The notes under the pieces were generated by a model. That model ran no database searches. It was not told the origin of the DNA and saw only the letters and a list, made by a program, of their open reading frames with translations. Shown in pieces: positions 28,904 through 37,858 of a stretch of 64,000 nt of DNA. Source of the DNA: Pseudomonas sp. HR96 (GTDB lineage: Bacteria; Pseudomonadota; Gammaproteobacteria; Pseudomonadales; Pseudomonadaceae); the NCBI RefSeq assembly GCF_034059295.1, contig NZ_CP139141.1, forward strand, positions 3,641,001 to 3,705,000. Reading direction: 5' to 3'. Made by a program: the position numbers and the translations under genes. Positions within the stretch are counted from its first letter, which is position 1. Every line of letters starts with the position of its first letter.

Positions 28904-28925
28904 CGTTAAGGTTTGTTTTTTTGCA
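28904..28925 (-). promoter_or_regulatory. Conserved upstream box of giant gene B
   Basis: On the coding strand the element reads TGCAAAAAAACAAACCTTAACG, split here as TGCA, an A-run and CAAACCTTAACG. It is placed 58 bp before the ATG at 28845. It matches the box before giant gene A in sequence and distance, implying shared regulation. It lies about 50 bp from the PtxS-type operator at 28975. Confidence 0.5.
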
Positions 28926-28974
28926 GGCTTGACCGTGCTGAAAATTCCCATTTAACTGCGGTGCAGCGGGCAAA

Positions 28975-28990
28975 TTGAAACCGGTTTCAA
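28975..28990. promoter_or_regulatory. PtxS-type operator upstream of gluconate dehydrogenase operon
   Basis: The perfect 16-bp palindrome TTGAAACCGGTTTCAA contains TGAAACCGGTTTCA, the published recognition motif of the LacI-family regulator PtxS. In pseudomonads PtxS represses the gad and kgu operons and is released by 2-ketogluconate. It lies 144 bp before the first gluconate 2-dehydrogenase gene, in the divergent region shared with giant gene B. No ptxS gene is in this window. Confidence 0.8.
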
Positions 28991-29133
28991 TCCGCTTCGA
29001 AAGTCGGTACATTTGCCCCCGCCACCCCCCTGCGACAGTTAGCCACGTGTCAACGGCCCTCAAGAGCCCGCGCACCGCACCTTTGCTCAAGCGCCGCTGT
29101 CTCAACGAGCACACAGCCGATCAGGAAGCCTTC

Positions 29134-29871
29134 ATGTCCGACTCCGACCAAGACAACCCGCGCCGGGATTTCCTGCGCAAGACCCTGACCCTCATTCCCG
29201 TGGTCACGGTCGCCAGCAGCAGCCTGGGCCTGAGTGCCTTGACCGCGCCACTCGCCGCCCCCGCCCACGCCGCCCCGGCCACACCCGCCGCCAGCAATTA
29301 CCAGCCCAGCTGGTTTACTGCCGAGGAATGGGCGTTCGTCCAGGCGGCCGTGGCGCGCCTGATTCCGGCAGACGATCTGGGCCCCGGTGCGCTCGAAGCC
29401 GGCGCGGCGGAGTACATCGACCGGCAGATGAACACCCCTTACGCCACCGGCGCGCAGTGGTACATGCAGGGTCCGTTCGTCACCGACGCCTCGCCCGAAA
29501 TGGGCTATCAGCTGCAATTGTCGCCGCAGCAGCTCTACCGGCTGGGCATCGCTGCCGTGGACGCGCAGTGCAAGAATCAAGGCGGTAAAACCTTCGCCGA
29601 ACAAGACAGCGCTACCCAGGACAGCATTCTCAAGGATCTCGAAGCTGGCAAGGGCGATCTGGACGGCGTTCCGGCCAAGGCATTCTTCAGCCTGCTGCTG
29701 CAGAACACCCGTGAAGGCTTCTTCTGCGACCCCATCCACGGCGGCAACAGAGGCATGGTCGGCTGGACCCAGATCGGCTTCCCCGGCGCCCGCGCCGACT
29801 TCATGGACTGGGTGGAGCGCAACGAGGCGTATCCCTTCCCGGCGGTATCGATTCGCGGCGAGAGAGCTTGA
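29134..29871 (+). CDS. Gluconate 2-dehydrogenase small (gamma) subunit
   Basis: A 245-residue protein of the gluconate 2-dehydrogenase subunit-3 family. The ATG at 29134 follows AGGA. Residues 9-17 form a twin-arginine motif (PRRDFLRKT) ahead of a hydrophobic stretch, so the folded subunit is exported by Tat and probably carries the FAD subunit with it. The mature part (FTAEEWAFVQAAVARLIPAD, GFFCDPIHGGNRGMVGWTQIGFPG) is characteristic of the family. It is the first gene of a three-gene operon, with the next start 3 bp after its stop. Confidence 0.9.
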   Translation: MSDSDQDNPRRDFLRKTLTLIPVVTVASSSLGLSALTAPLAAPAHAAPATPAASNYQPSWFTAEEWAFVQAAVARLIPADDLGPGALEAGAAEYIDRQMNTPYATGAQWYMQGPFVTDASPEMGYQLQLSPQQLYRLGIAAVDAQCKNQGGKTFAEQDSATQDSILKDLEAGKGDLDGVPAKAFFSLLLQNTREGFFCDPIHGGNRGMVGWTQIGFPGARADFMDWVERNEAYPFPAVSIRGERA

Positions 29872-29873
29872 GC

Positions 29874-31658
29874 ATGGCAACCGTAATGAAGAAGGTCGAC
29901 GCGGTGATCATCGGCTTCGGCTGGACCGGCGCAATCATGGCCAAGGAGCTGACCGAGGCCGGCCTCGACGTGGTCGCACTGGAGCGCGGGCCGATGCAGG
30001 ACACCTACCCGGACGGCAACTACCCGCAGGTCATCGACGAGCTGACCTACAGCGTGCGCAAGAAGCTCTTCGTCGATGTCTCCAAGGAGACCGTGACCAT
30101 CCGCCACAGCGTCAACGACGTTGCCCTGCCCAACCGCCAACTGGGCGCCTTCCTGCCCGGCAAAGGGGTTGGCGGTGCAGGCCTGCACTGGTCCGGCGTG
30201 CACTTTCGGGTCGACCCGATCGAGTTGCGCATGCGCAGCCATTATGAAGAACGCTACGGCAAGCACTTCATCCCCAAGGACATGACCATCCAGGACTTCG
30301 GCGTCAGTTACGAGGAGCTGGAACCCTACTTCGACTTCGCTGAAAAAGTCTTCGGCACCTCCGGCCAGGCGTGGACGGTGAAGGGTCAACTGGTCGGCCA
30401 GGGCAAGGGCGGCAACCCCTACGCGCCGGACCGTTCCAACCCTTTCCCGCTGGTGTCGCAGAAGAACACCGTGTCGGCGCAGCTGTTCCAGAAGGCCGCC
30501 GCCTCGCTCGGCTACAAGCCGTACAACCTGCCTTCTGCGAACACCTCCGGGCCGTACACCAATCCGTACGGGGCACAGATGGGCCCGTGCAACTTCTGCG
30601 GCTTCTGCAGCGGATACGTCTGCTACATGTATTCCAAGGCCTCGCCGAACGTGAACATCCTGCCGGCGCTGCGCCAGGTACCGAACTTCGAGCTGCGCGC
30701 CAACAGCCACGTGCTGCGGGTCAACCTCAGCGCCGACCGCAAACTGGCCACCGGGGTTACCTACATCGACGCCCAGGGCCGCGAGGTCGAACAACCGGCG
30801 GACCTGGTGATTGTCGCCGCGTTCCAGTTCAACAACGTGCGCCTGATGCTGCTCTCCGGCATCGGCAAGCCCTATGACCCGATCAGCGGCGAAGGGGTGA
30901 TCGGCAAGAACTTCGCCTACCAGAACATGGCCACCATCAAGGCCTTCTTCGACAAGGACACCCACACCAACAACTTCATCGGTGCTGGCGGCAACGGCGT
31001 GGCCATCGACGATTTCAACGCCGACAACTTCGACCACGGTCCTCACGGCTTCGTCGGCGGCTCGCCGATGTGGGTCAACCAGGCCGGCTCGCGGCCCATC
31101 GCCGGCGCCTCGACCCCGCCGGGCACCCCGGCCTGGGGTAGCGCCTGGAAGAAAGCCACCGCCGACTACTTCACCCACCAGGTATCGATGGACGCCCACG
31201 GCGCGCACCAGTCCTACCGCGGCAACTATCTGGACCTGGACCCGACCTACAAGGATGCCTGGGGCCAGCCGCTGCTGCGCATGACTTTCGACTGGCAGGA
31301 AAACGACATCAAGATGAACCAGTTCATGGCCGCCAAGCTGACCGAGGTGGCCAAGTCCATGAACCCCAAGGCCATCGCCCAGCTGGGCAAGAAGGTCGGC
31401 GAGCACTTCAACACCGCCAACTACCAGACCACCCACCTCAATGGCGGCGTGATCATGGGCACCGACCCGAGGACCAGCGCACTGAACCGCTACCTGCAGA
31501 GCTGGGACGTGCACAACGTGTTCGTTCCCGGTGCCTCGGCGTTCCCCCAGGGCCTGGGCTACAACCCCACCGGGTTGGTGGCGGCCTTGACCTACTGGTC
31601 GGCGCGGGCGATCCGCGAGCAGTACCTGAAAAACCCCGGCCCACTGGTGCAGGTTTAA
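29874..31658 (+). CDS. Gluconate 2-dehydrogenase FAD subunit (GMC family)
   Basis: A 594-residue periplasmic flavoprotein that would oxidise D-gluconate to 2-ketogluconate and pass electrons to the cytochrome subunit. The FAD-binding motif GFGWTGAI is at about residues 15-22. GMC features follow: GVGGAGLHWSG, a Cys-rich CNFCGFCSGYVCYMYSK segment that may bind an iron-sulfur cluster, and a C-terminal HLNGGVIMG plus ALTYWSARAIREQY. It has no signal peptide of its own, consistent with hitchhiking on the Tat-exported small subunit. The ATG at 29874 follows GAGAGAGC; the next in-frame ATG (29886) is less likely. PtxS regulation upstream supports gluconate over other polyols. Confidence 0.88.
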   Translation: MATVMKKVDAVIIGFGWTGAIMAKELTEAGLDVVALERGPMQDTYPDGNYPQVIDELTYSVRKKLFVDVSKETVTIRHSVNDVALPNRQLGAFLPGKGVGGAGLHWSGVHFRVDPIELRMRSHYEERYGKHFIPKDMTIQDFGVSYEELEPYFDFAEKVFGTSGQAWTVKGQLVGQGKGGNPYAPDRSNPFPLVSQKNTVSAQLFQKAAASLGYKPYNLPSANTSGPYTNPYGAQMGPCNFCGFCSGYVCYMYSKASPNVNILPALRQVPNFELRANSHVLRVNLSADRKLATGVTYIDAQGREVEQPADLVIVAAFQFNNVRLMLLSGIGKPYDPISGEGVIGKNFAYQNMATIKAFFDKDTHTNNFIGAGGNGVAIDDFNADNFDHGPHGFVGGSPMWVNQAGSRPIAGASTPPGTPAWGSAWKKATADYFTHQVSMDAHGAHQSYRGNYLDLDPTYKDAWGQPLLRMTFDWQENDIKMNQFMAAKLTEVAKSMNPKAIAQLGKKVGEHFNTANYQTTHLNGGVIMGTDPRTSALNRYLQSWDVHNVFVPGASAFPQGLGYNPTGLVAALTYWSARAIREQYLKNPGPLVQV

Positions 31659-31670
31659 GGAGCCCAGACG

Positions 31671-32978
31671 ATGACTAAATTTTTGATCGCCGCGCTCAGC
31701 CTGTCTTTCAGCCTGCCCCTGCTGGCCGCCGAGAGCTGGGACCCATTGGTCAAGCAAGGCGAATACCTGGCCCGCGCTGGCGACTGCGTGGCCTGCCACA
31801 CCGCCAAGGGCGGCCAGCCGTTCGCCGGTGGCCTGGGCATGCAGACGCCGATCGGCACGGTGTACTCCACCAACATCACCCCGGACAAGAGCGGCATCGG
31901 CGACTACAGCTTCGAAGACTTCGACAACGCCGTGCGCCATGGCATCGGCAAGGACGGCAGCAGCCTCTACCCGGCCATGCCCTACCCGTCCTATGCCACG
32001 GTCAGCGACCCCGACATGCAGGCGTTGTACGCCTATTTCATGCATGGCGTGCAGCCAGTCGCGCAACCGAACAAGGCCAGCGACATCCCCTGGCCGCTGA
32101 GCATGCGCTGGCCGCTGGCGGCCTGGCGGCTGATGTTCGCGCCCAAGGTGCTGGCCTTCCAGGCACCGGCGCAGCAGGACCCGGTGGTCAGCCGCGGCGC
32201 CTATCTGGTCGAAGGCCTCGGCCACTGTGGCGCCTGCCACACGCCGCGGGCGATCACCATGCAGGAAAAAGCCATGAACCCGGCCGACGGCGCCGCGTTC
32301 CTCTCCGGCAGCGCGCCACTGGAAGGCTGGATCGCCAAGAGCCTGCGCGGCGACCACCAGGATGGCCTCGGCAGCTGGAGCGAAGCGCAGCTGGTGCAGT
32401 TTCTCAAGACCGGGCGCAGTGACCGCAGCGCAGTGTTCGGCGGCATGAGCGACGTGGTCGAGCACAGCATGCAGTACATGAGCGACGCCGACCTCACCGC
32501 CATCGCCCGCTACCTCAAGACCCTGCCGGCCAGCCGCCAGGACGACGCTGCACAGACACCCGACCCGGCCGTGGCCCAGGCGTTGTACAAGGGCGACGAC
32601 AGCAAGCCAGGGGCCTCGGTGTACATCGACAACTGCGCCGCCTGCCACCGCACCGACGGCCAGGGCTATACCCGGGTGTTCCCGGCGCTGGCCGGCAACC
32701 CGGTGCTGCAAGGCAAGGATGCGACTTCGCTGATCCACATCGTGCTCGACGGCGATAGCCTGCCGGCCACGCACACGGCGCCGTCGAGCTTCACCATGCC
32801 GGCCTTCGCCTGGCGCCTGTCCGATCAGCAGGTGGCCGATGTGGTGAGCTTCATCCGCAGCAGTTGGGGCAACCAGGGCGCCGCCGTGACCGCTGCCGAA
32901 GTGGCCAAATTGCGCAGCAGTGACAAGACCAGCACCTCGAGCGATGACCTCGGACAAGTGACCGAGCATCGCCGGTAG
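31671..32978 (+). CDS. Gluconate 2-dehydrogenase cytochrome c subunit
   Basis: A 435-residue membrane-associated cytochrome with a signal peptide (about 1-20, ending LLAAE). Three CxxCH haem-binding sites are visible: CVACH (about residue 38), CGACH (about 187) and CAACH (about 324). This is the tri-haem pattern of the cytochrome subunits of gluconate, alcohol and sorbitol dehydrogenases. It hands electrons from the flavin subunit to ubiquinone. AAGGAG precedes the ATG, 12 bp after the FAD subunit. The operon ends here; the following DNA is rich in inverted repeats. Confidence 0.92.
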   Translation: MTKFLIAALSLSFSLPLLAAESWDPLVKQGEYLARAGDCVACHTAKGGQPFAGGLGMQTPIGTVYSTNITPDKSGIGDYSFEDFDNAVRHGIGKDGSSLYPAMPYPSYATVSDPDMQALYAYFMHGVQPVAQPNKASDIPWPLSMRWPLAAWRLMFAPKVLAFQAPAQQDPVVSRGAYLVEGLGHCGACHTPRAITMQEKAMNPADGAAFLSGSAPLEGWIAKSLRGDHQDGLGSWSEAQLVQFLKTGRSDRSAVFGGMSDVVEHSMQYMSDADLTAIARYLKTLPASRQDDAAQTPDPAVAQALYKGDDSKPGASVYIDNCAACHRTDGQGYTRVFPALAGNPVLQGKDATSLIHIVLDGDSLPATHTAPSSFTMPAFAWRLSDQQVADVVSFIRSSWGNQGAAVTAAEVAKLRSSDKTSTSSDDLGQVTEHRR

Positions 32979-33056
32979 AGCTCGCCAGCTGCGCCGGCTC
33001 CTACGCCGCCCTGGGGTGCGCTCCATTTTGGCGTAGGAGCCGGCGAAGCTGGCGAG

Positions 33057-33202
33057 GGCCGCGCGGGCGGCCGGTGGTGGTCGTGATTGAATTTCAGGAC
33101 AGACGTGGGAGGGGCAAAGCCCCGAGAGGCCGCCAGGCCGGTTTGATCTTCGGGCGCCCGGCGAAATGTCCAATATGGCCACCACCGGCCGCCCGCGCGG
33201 CC
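33057..33202. repeat. Perfect 24-bp inverted repeat around a REP-like core
   Basis: The arm at 33057-33080 is the exact reverse complement of 33179-33202. The 98 bp between them contain GGGGC-AAA-GCCCC and the AGAGGCCGCCAGGCCGG and CCAATATGGCC modules that recur in the 160-bp array at 48828-49645. It stands about 80 bp after the cytochrome gene and could act as a strong hairpin at the end of that operon. Confidence 0.7.
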
Positions 33203-33428
33203 TATCGCGGGCTTCGCGCGCTCCCACATCTGTTTCGATTTATATGCATTCAGTGGCATCACCGCGACCGCCTTCGCTGTTCGACGACAGACCGCCATGC
33301 ACCAAGGCGGTCCTGTAGGAGCCGACGAAGCTGGCGAGGACGGCAACGCATTTCCTGTCAAGCCATAAATCAAACCGGCCTGCGGCCTCTCGGGGGCTTT
33401 GCCCCCTCCCACACCATCTGCAGTCGCT

Positions 33429-34380
33429 CACACGGTTGGCGTAGCCGGCGAAGCTGGCGAGCGATACGACTGGGGCGGGGTGACGGGCACAAATCGGCTT
33501 AGCTGCGCCGCCCTGGGGTGCGCTCCATTTTGGCGTAGGAGCCGGCGAAGCTGGCGAGGGCCGCGACGCATTTCCCCGCCAAGCCACAAATCAAACCGGC
33601 CTGCGGCCTCTCGGGGGCTTTGCCCCCTCCCACACCATCTGCCGTCGCTCACACGGTCGGCGTAGCCGGCGAAGCTGGCGAGCGATACGACTGGGGCGGG
33701 GTGACGGGCACAAATCGGGTTAGCTGCGCCGCCCTGGGGTGCGCTCCATTTTGGCGTAGGAGCCGGCGAAGCTGGCGAGGGCCGCGACGCATTTCCCCGC
33801 CAAGCCACAAATCAAACCGGCCTGCGGCCTCTCGGGGGCTTTGCCCCCTCCCACACCATCTGCAGTCGCTCACACGGTCGGCGTAGCCGGCGAAGCTGGC
33901 GAGCGATACGACTGGGGCGGGGTGACGGGCACAAATCGGGTTAGCTGCGCCGCCCTGGGGTGCGCTCCATTTTGGCGTAGGAGCCGGCGAAGCTGGCGAG
34001 GGCCGCGACGCATTTCCCCGCCAAGCCACAAATCAAACCGGCCTGCGGCCTCTCGGGGGCTTTGCCCCCTCCCACACCATCTGCAGTCGCTCACACGGTC
34101 GGGCGTAGGAGCCGGCGAAGCTGGCGAGGGCCGCGACGCATTTCCCCGCCAAGCCACAAATCAAACCGGCCTGCGGCCTCTCGGGGGCTTTGCCCCCTCC
34201 CACACCATCTGCAGTCGCTCACACGGTCGGCGTAGGAGCCGGCGCAGCTGGCGAGGGCCGCGACGCATTTCCCCGCCAAGCCACAAATCAAACCGGCCTG
34301 CGGCCTCTCGGGGGCTTTGCCCCCTCCCACACCATCTGCTGTCGCTCACACGGTCGGCGTAGGAGCCGGCCCTGGGGTGC
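33429..34380. repeat. 221-bp tandem repeats with shortened units
   Basis: Three near-identical 221-bp units run 33429-33649, 33650-33870 and 33871-34091. Shorter units follow that lack the middle part (34092-34219, 128 bp; 34220-34346, 127 bp), then a fragment to about 34380. A diverged short unit precedes the array (about 33314-33428). Each unit holds a REP-like GTAGGAGCCGGCGAAGCTGG hairpin and a GGGGGC-TTT-GCCCCC stem. Open frames across the array reflect the repeat and not genes. The region from 32979 to 34390 holds no gene that I can support. Confidence 0.85.
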
Positions 34381-34390
34381 GCCACCTTTG

Positions 34391-36736
34391 TCAGAACAAC
34401 CCCATCTGCCCGCCGATCAACCGCTCGAAATCGTCCTGCACGAACGGCAGGATGCCGTCCGCCACCGGCTGCAATTGCTTGCCGATGTAATGGTCGTAGT
34501 CGATCGGCGCACTGAGGTTCTCCAGCGGCTGCGGGCCGGCGATGGTGATCAGGTAGCTGATCCAGCCACCGCTCTGGTATTGCCGCGGCCGGCCTTGCTG
34601 GTCGTTGTAGTCATCGGCCAGGCGCGCAGCGCGCACATGCGGCGGGACGTTGCGTTCATAGTCGTCAAGCCGCCTGCGCAGGCGCTTGCGGTACACCAGC
34701 GCGGCATCCAGCTCGCCGGCCAGGGTGGCGCGCACGGTTTCGCGCACGTAGTCCTGGTACGGTTGGCGGCTGAAGATGCGCTGGTACAACTGCTGCTGGA
34801 AATCGCGGGCCAGCGGTGACCAGTCTGAGCGCACGCTCTCCAGCCCTTTGTAGACCATCTGCTCGCTGCCATCGGCGCGCTGCACCAGCCCGGCGTAGCG
34901 CTTCTTGCTGCCCTCCTCGGCGCCGCGGATGGTCGGCATGAGAAAGCGCTTGAAGTGCGTCTCGTACTGCAACTCCAGGGCGCTGGCCAGGCCGTATTGC
35001 TGCTGCAGGTGCTCGGCCCACCAGGCATTGATGTGCGCCACCAGCTCCAGGCCGATCACCTGCGCCTCGTTCTGGTCATGGGCGCGGCCAAGCCAGACGA
35101 AGGTCGAGTCGGTGTCGCCGTAGATCACCTGGTAGCCACGCACCTCGATCAACTGGCGGGTACGCGCCATGATCTCGTGGCCGCGCAGGGTGATGGACGA
35201 GGCCAGCCGCGGGTCGAAGAAACGGCAGCCGCTGGAGCCGAGCACGCCGTAAAAAGCGTTCATGATGATCTTCAGCGCCTGCGACAGAGGCTTGTTGCCG
35301 GTGCGCTTGGCGTGCTCGCGGCCTTCCCAGACCTGCTCGACGATCCCCGGCAGGCAGTGGCGCGTGCGCGAAAACCGCGCGCCGCGAAAACCGGCCACGG
35401 AGTGGGCGTCATCCGGCTCGCGCAGGCCTTCGACCAGGCCCACCGGGTCGATCAGGAAGCTGCGGATGATCGACGGGTACAGGCTCTTGTAGTCGAGCAC
35501 CAGCACCGACTCGTACAGGCCCGGCTGCGAGTCCATGACGAAGCCGCCGGGGCTGGCTTCGGGCGGGCGCTCGCCGAGATTTGGCGCGACGAACCCCTGG
35601 CGGTGCATCAGCGGCATGTAGCGGTGGCTGAAGGCGGCGACCGAGCCGCCGCTACGATCAGCCGCCAGGCCGGTGACCGTCGCCCGCTCGAGGAGGAAGG
35701 TGAGCAGTTCGGTCTTCTCGAAGATCCGCGTCACAAGCTCGCAGTCCTTGAGGTTGTAGCGCGCCAGCGCCGGTTTGTCCTCTGCGAACATGCGGTTGAT
35801 CGAGGCCATGCGCTGGTACGGGTCGTCGATGTCCTTGCCTTCGCCGAGCAGGGTCTGTGCGACGTTTTCCAGGCTGAACGAGGGAAAGCTCCAGGTCGCC
35901 GAGCGCAGCGCCTCGATACCGTCGATGATCAGCCGGCCGGCCGCGCCGGCAAAATAATGCTTGCCCTTGACTGCCGTCTCGCGCCATTCCATGGTCGCCC
36001 CGCCACGCCCCAGGCGCAGCGGCACGCCGAGGCGCTGGGCGTGCTCGTGCAGCACGCGCAGGTCGAACTGCACGACGTTCCAGCCGATGATCGCGTCGGG
36101 GTCGTGGCGCTCAAGCCACTGGTTGAGGCGCTCGAGCAACTGGGTGCGGTCGGTGCAGTATTCGAGGTCGAAATCGACCTTGGCGGCGGCGTTGTTCGGC
36201 GGCCCGAGCATGTACACCTGGCGCTGGCCACAGCCGTGCAGGCCGATGCAATAGAGCTCGCCGCGCTCGGTGGTCTCGATGTCCAGCGACGCCAGGCGCA
36301 GGTTCGGTCGGTAGTCAGGCGCAGGCTTGAGCTGAGCGTTGTCATCGCTGCCGGCGAACGACACCGGCGCGGTAATGAAGCGCTCCATCAGGTAGCGCTC
36401 GTGCGGACGAATATCGCCTTCGTAGACGTCGACCCCGCCTTGCTTGAGGCGCGGCAACAGGTTCAGCAACTGGCGCTGCTGCGGGCAATACAGGCCCAGC
36501 ACCGGACGATGACGGAAGTCGCACAGCTGCAGCGCTTTCAACTCGACGCCGCGCTCGCCCTTGAGCACGGCCTCGGCGCGGTCGCGCTGGGCGGCGGGGA
36601 TGAACGCCACCGAGGTCTGCCCCGGCACCCGCAGTAGCCTGGGGCCCTCATCGGTCGCCAGCCAGAACGACAATTCGGTGCCTGCGGCGCGATCCTCCCA
36701 GTGCCGGGTCAGGATGAAACCCTGTGCTAACGCCAC
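34391..36736 (-). CDS. polB: DNA polymerase II (family B)
   Basis: A protein of about 781 residues, the length of bacterial Pol II. The 3'-5' exonuclease motifs LDIET (about residue 149) and NVVQFD are present. So are the polymerase motifs DYKSLYPSI (about 415), [14 protein letters not shown] and YGDTDS (about 537), all with their catalytic Asp residues. It acts in restart of stalled forks and error-prone or repair synthesis and is often SOS-induced. I chose the GTG at 36736 because AGGA lies 7 bases before it; the only longer option is a TTG at 36754 without a ribosome site. I see no obvious LexA box in the short gap to the next gene. Confidence 0.92.
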   Translation of the reverse strand: MALAQGFILTRHWEDRAAGTELSFWLATDEGPRLLRVPGQTSVAFIPAAQRDRAEAVLKGERGVELKALQLCDFRHRPVLGLYCPQQRQLLNLLPRLKQGGVDVYEGDIRPHERYLMERFITAPVSFAGSDDNAQLKPAPDYRPNLRLASLDIETTERGELYCIGLHGCGQRQVYMLGPPNNAAAKVDFDLEYCTDRTQLLERLNQWLERHDPDAIIGWNVVQFDLRVLHEHAQRLGVPLRLGRGGATMEWRETAVKGKHYFAGAAGRLIIDGIEALRSATWSFPSFSLENVAQTLLGEGKDIDDPYQRMASINRMFAEDKPALARYNLKDCELVTRIFEKTELLTFLLERATVTGLAADRSGGSVAAFSHRYMPLMHRQGFVAPNLGERPPEASPGGFVMDSQPGLYESVLVLDYKSLYPSIIRSFLIDPVGLVEGLREPDDAHSVAGFRGARFSRTRHCLPGIVEQVWEGREHAKRTGNKPLSQALKIIMNAFYGVLGSSGCRFFDPRLASSITLRGHEIMARTRQLIEVRGYQVIYGDTDSTFVWLGRAHDQNEAQVIGLELVAHINAWWAEHLQQQYGLASALELQYETHFKRFLMPTIRGAEEGSKKRYAGLVQRADGSEQMVYKGLESVRSDWSPLARDFQQQLYQRIFSRQPYQDYVRETVRATLAGELDAALVYRKRLRRRLDDYERNVPPHVRAARLADDYNDQQGRPRQYQSGGWISYLITIAGPQPLENLSAPIDYDHYIGKQLQPVADGILPFVQDDFERLIGGQMGLF

Positions 36737-36797
36737 ACGCAATTCCTGGTGCAATGATGAGCGGCGATTCTACCGGTTGCGGCTCATCGCCTGCGCG

Positions 36798-37646
36798 TCA
36801 TTTCCACACCGGCTCGACGATCTGCAGGCCGTGCTGGCCTTTATAGGCCGCACGCTCGGGTGGGCTCCAACCTTCCAGCAGGGCCGGCTGCAGCGCATAG
36901 ATCTCGACGCCGAGCGGACGGCATACGCTCAGCGGATCCTCGGCGTCCGGGCCCCACATCGGCAGGGACAGGTCGCCGCCTGGGCAGGTCGACAGCGCAC
37001 ACAGCAGATCGATTTCGGCAAAAAACTCCAGGTAGTCGCCCTGCTGCGCCGGGCAGGCCTTCATGAAGTACATGTCGTCGTGGTTGAGGCCGGTACACTG
37101 GAAGATGTTCAGCACATCGTGCACGTCGAACTCGGTGAGGCCGTAGGGCAGCACGGCGCGAGTCAGGTTGGAGTGGCAGTGGTGGTGAAAGTCTTCGCCG
37201 GTGAGCATGCGGTTGACGTAGGGGTCGCAGCGGGTGCCGAGCAGGTCGTGCAGGCGCCCGCCGTGCTCGTCGATGCCGTAGCCCGCCAGGCTGTCGTCGG
37301 TGATGGTCACCAGCGGGCGCAGGAACGGCAGGTTCGACCACAGGCGGTCATGGGTGCTGACGTGTGCGCCCTGCAATTGGCGGGTGCGGGCTGCCCACAG
37401 GCGCTCGCGTGGATCGTCGGCGTTCCATACGTTGAAGTCGCCGACCTGCGGCCCGACCGGGGTGGTCACCCGGAACACGTGGCCGGCCGGGACCTTCCAG
37501 GCGCGACCGGTGCGGATCGGCACCTCGAACTGTTCGATAAGGGTACGGCCCTCCTTCTGCTCGCGGATACGCTCGTAGAAAGCAGTGTCGACCTGCAACG
37601 CCGAGCCTTTGCTGACCTGGTAGGCCGCAGGATAGTCCTTGTACAT
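36798..37646 (-). CDS. DUF1989 (urea-carboxylase-associated-like) protein
   Basis: A 282-residue cytosolic protein with the DUF1989 fold. Family hallmarks are GRAWKVPAGHVFRVTTPVGPQVGD, the SN.PFLRPL segment, and conserved His and Cys residues in FHHHCHSNL and CTGLNHDDMYF that probably form a metal or active site. Relatives sit near urea carboxylase and aminomethyltransferase-like genes, but there are no such neighbours here, so I leave the role open. The ATG at 37646 follows GAGG. It is transcribed toward polB, with 61 bp between its stop and the polB start. Confidence 0.8.
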   Translation of the reverse strand: MYKDYPAAYQVSKGSALQVDTAFYERIREQKEGRTLIEQFEVPIRTGRAWKVPAGHVFRVTTPVGPQVGDFNVWNADDPRERLWAARTRQLQGAHVSTHDRLWSNLPFLRPLVTITDDSLAGYGIDEHGGRLHDLLGTRCDPYVNRMLTGEDFHHHCHSNLTRAVLPYGLTEFDVHDVLNIFQCTGLNHDDMYFMKACPAQQGDYLEFFAEIDLLCALSTCPGGDLSLPMWGPDAEDPLSVCRPLGVEIYALQPALLEGWSPPERAAYKGQHGLQIVEPVWK

Positions 37647-37858
37647 GGGAAGCCTCGTCACCCGGAAAAAGACCAATCTAGGCACGCCCGCCCAAGGTGA
37701 CAAGAGCGCCTGTCGCAATCAGGCATGCGCACCGCGTTGCCGAGCCGGCCCGACGGGAACCTGCGTGCCCGGGCAAGGGTCGCAGTCTCTAGGCACGTTC
37801 AAGCCCCCCGACTCAGCCCCGGCCAGCTCCCTGGCCCAACGCCCAAAGGAATCACCGC

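Noticed and set aside
33399..34362. Several open frames with near-identical products in the 221-bp array
   Set aside because: They repeat with the DNA period and change orientation freely; they are products of repeat structure and GC bias.
33429..34380. Possible CRISPR array
   Set aside because: Units are 221 or about 128 bp and conserved throughout, with no short repeat/variable spacer pattern and no cas genes.
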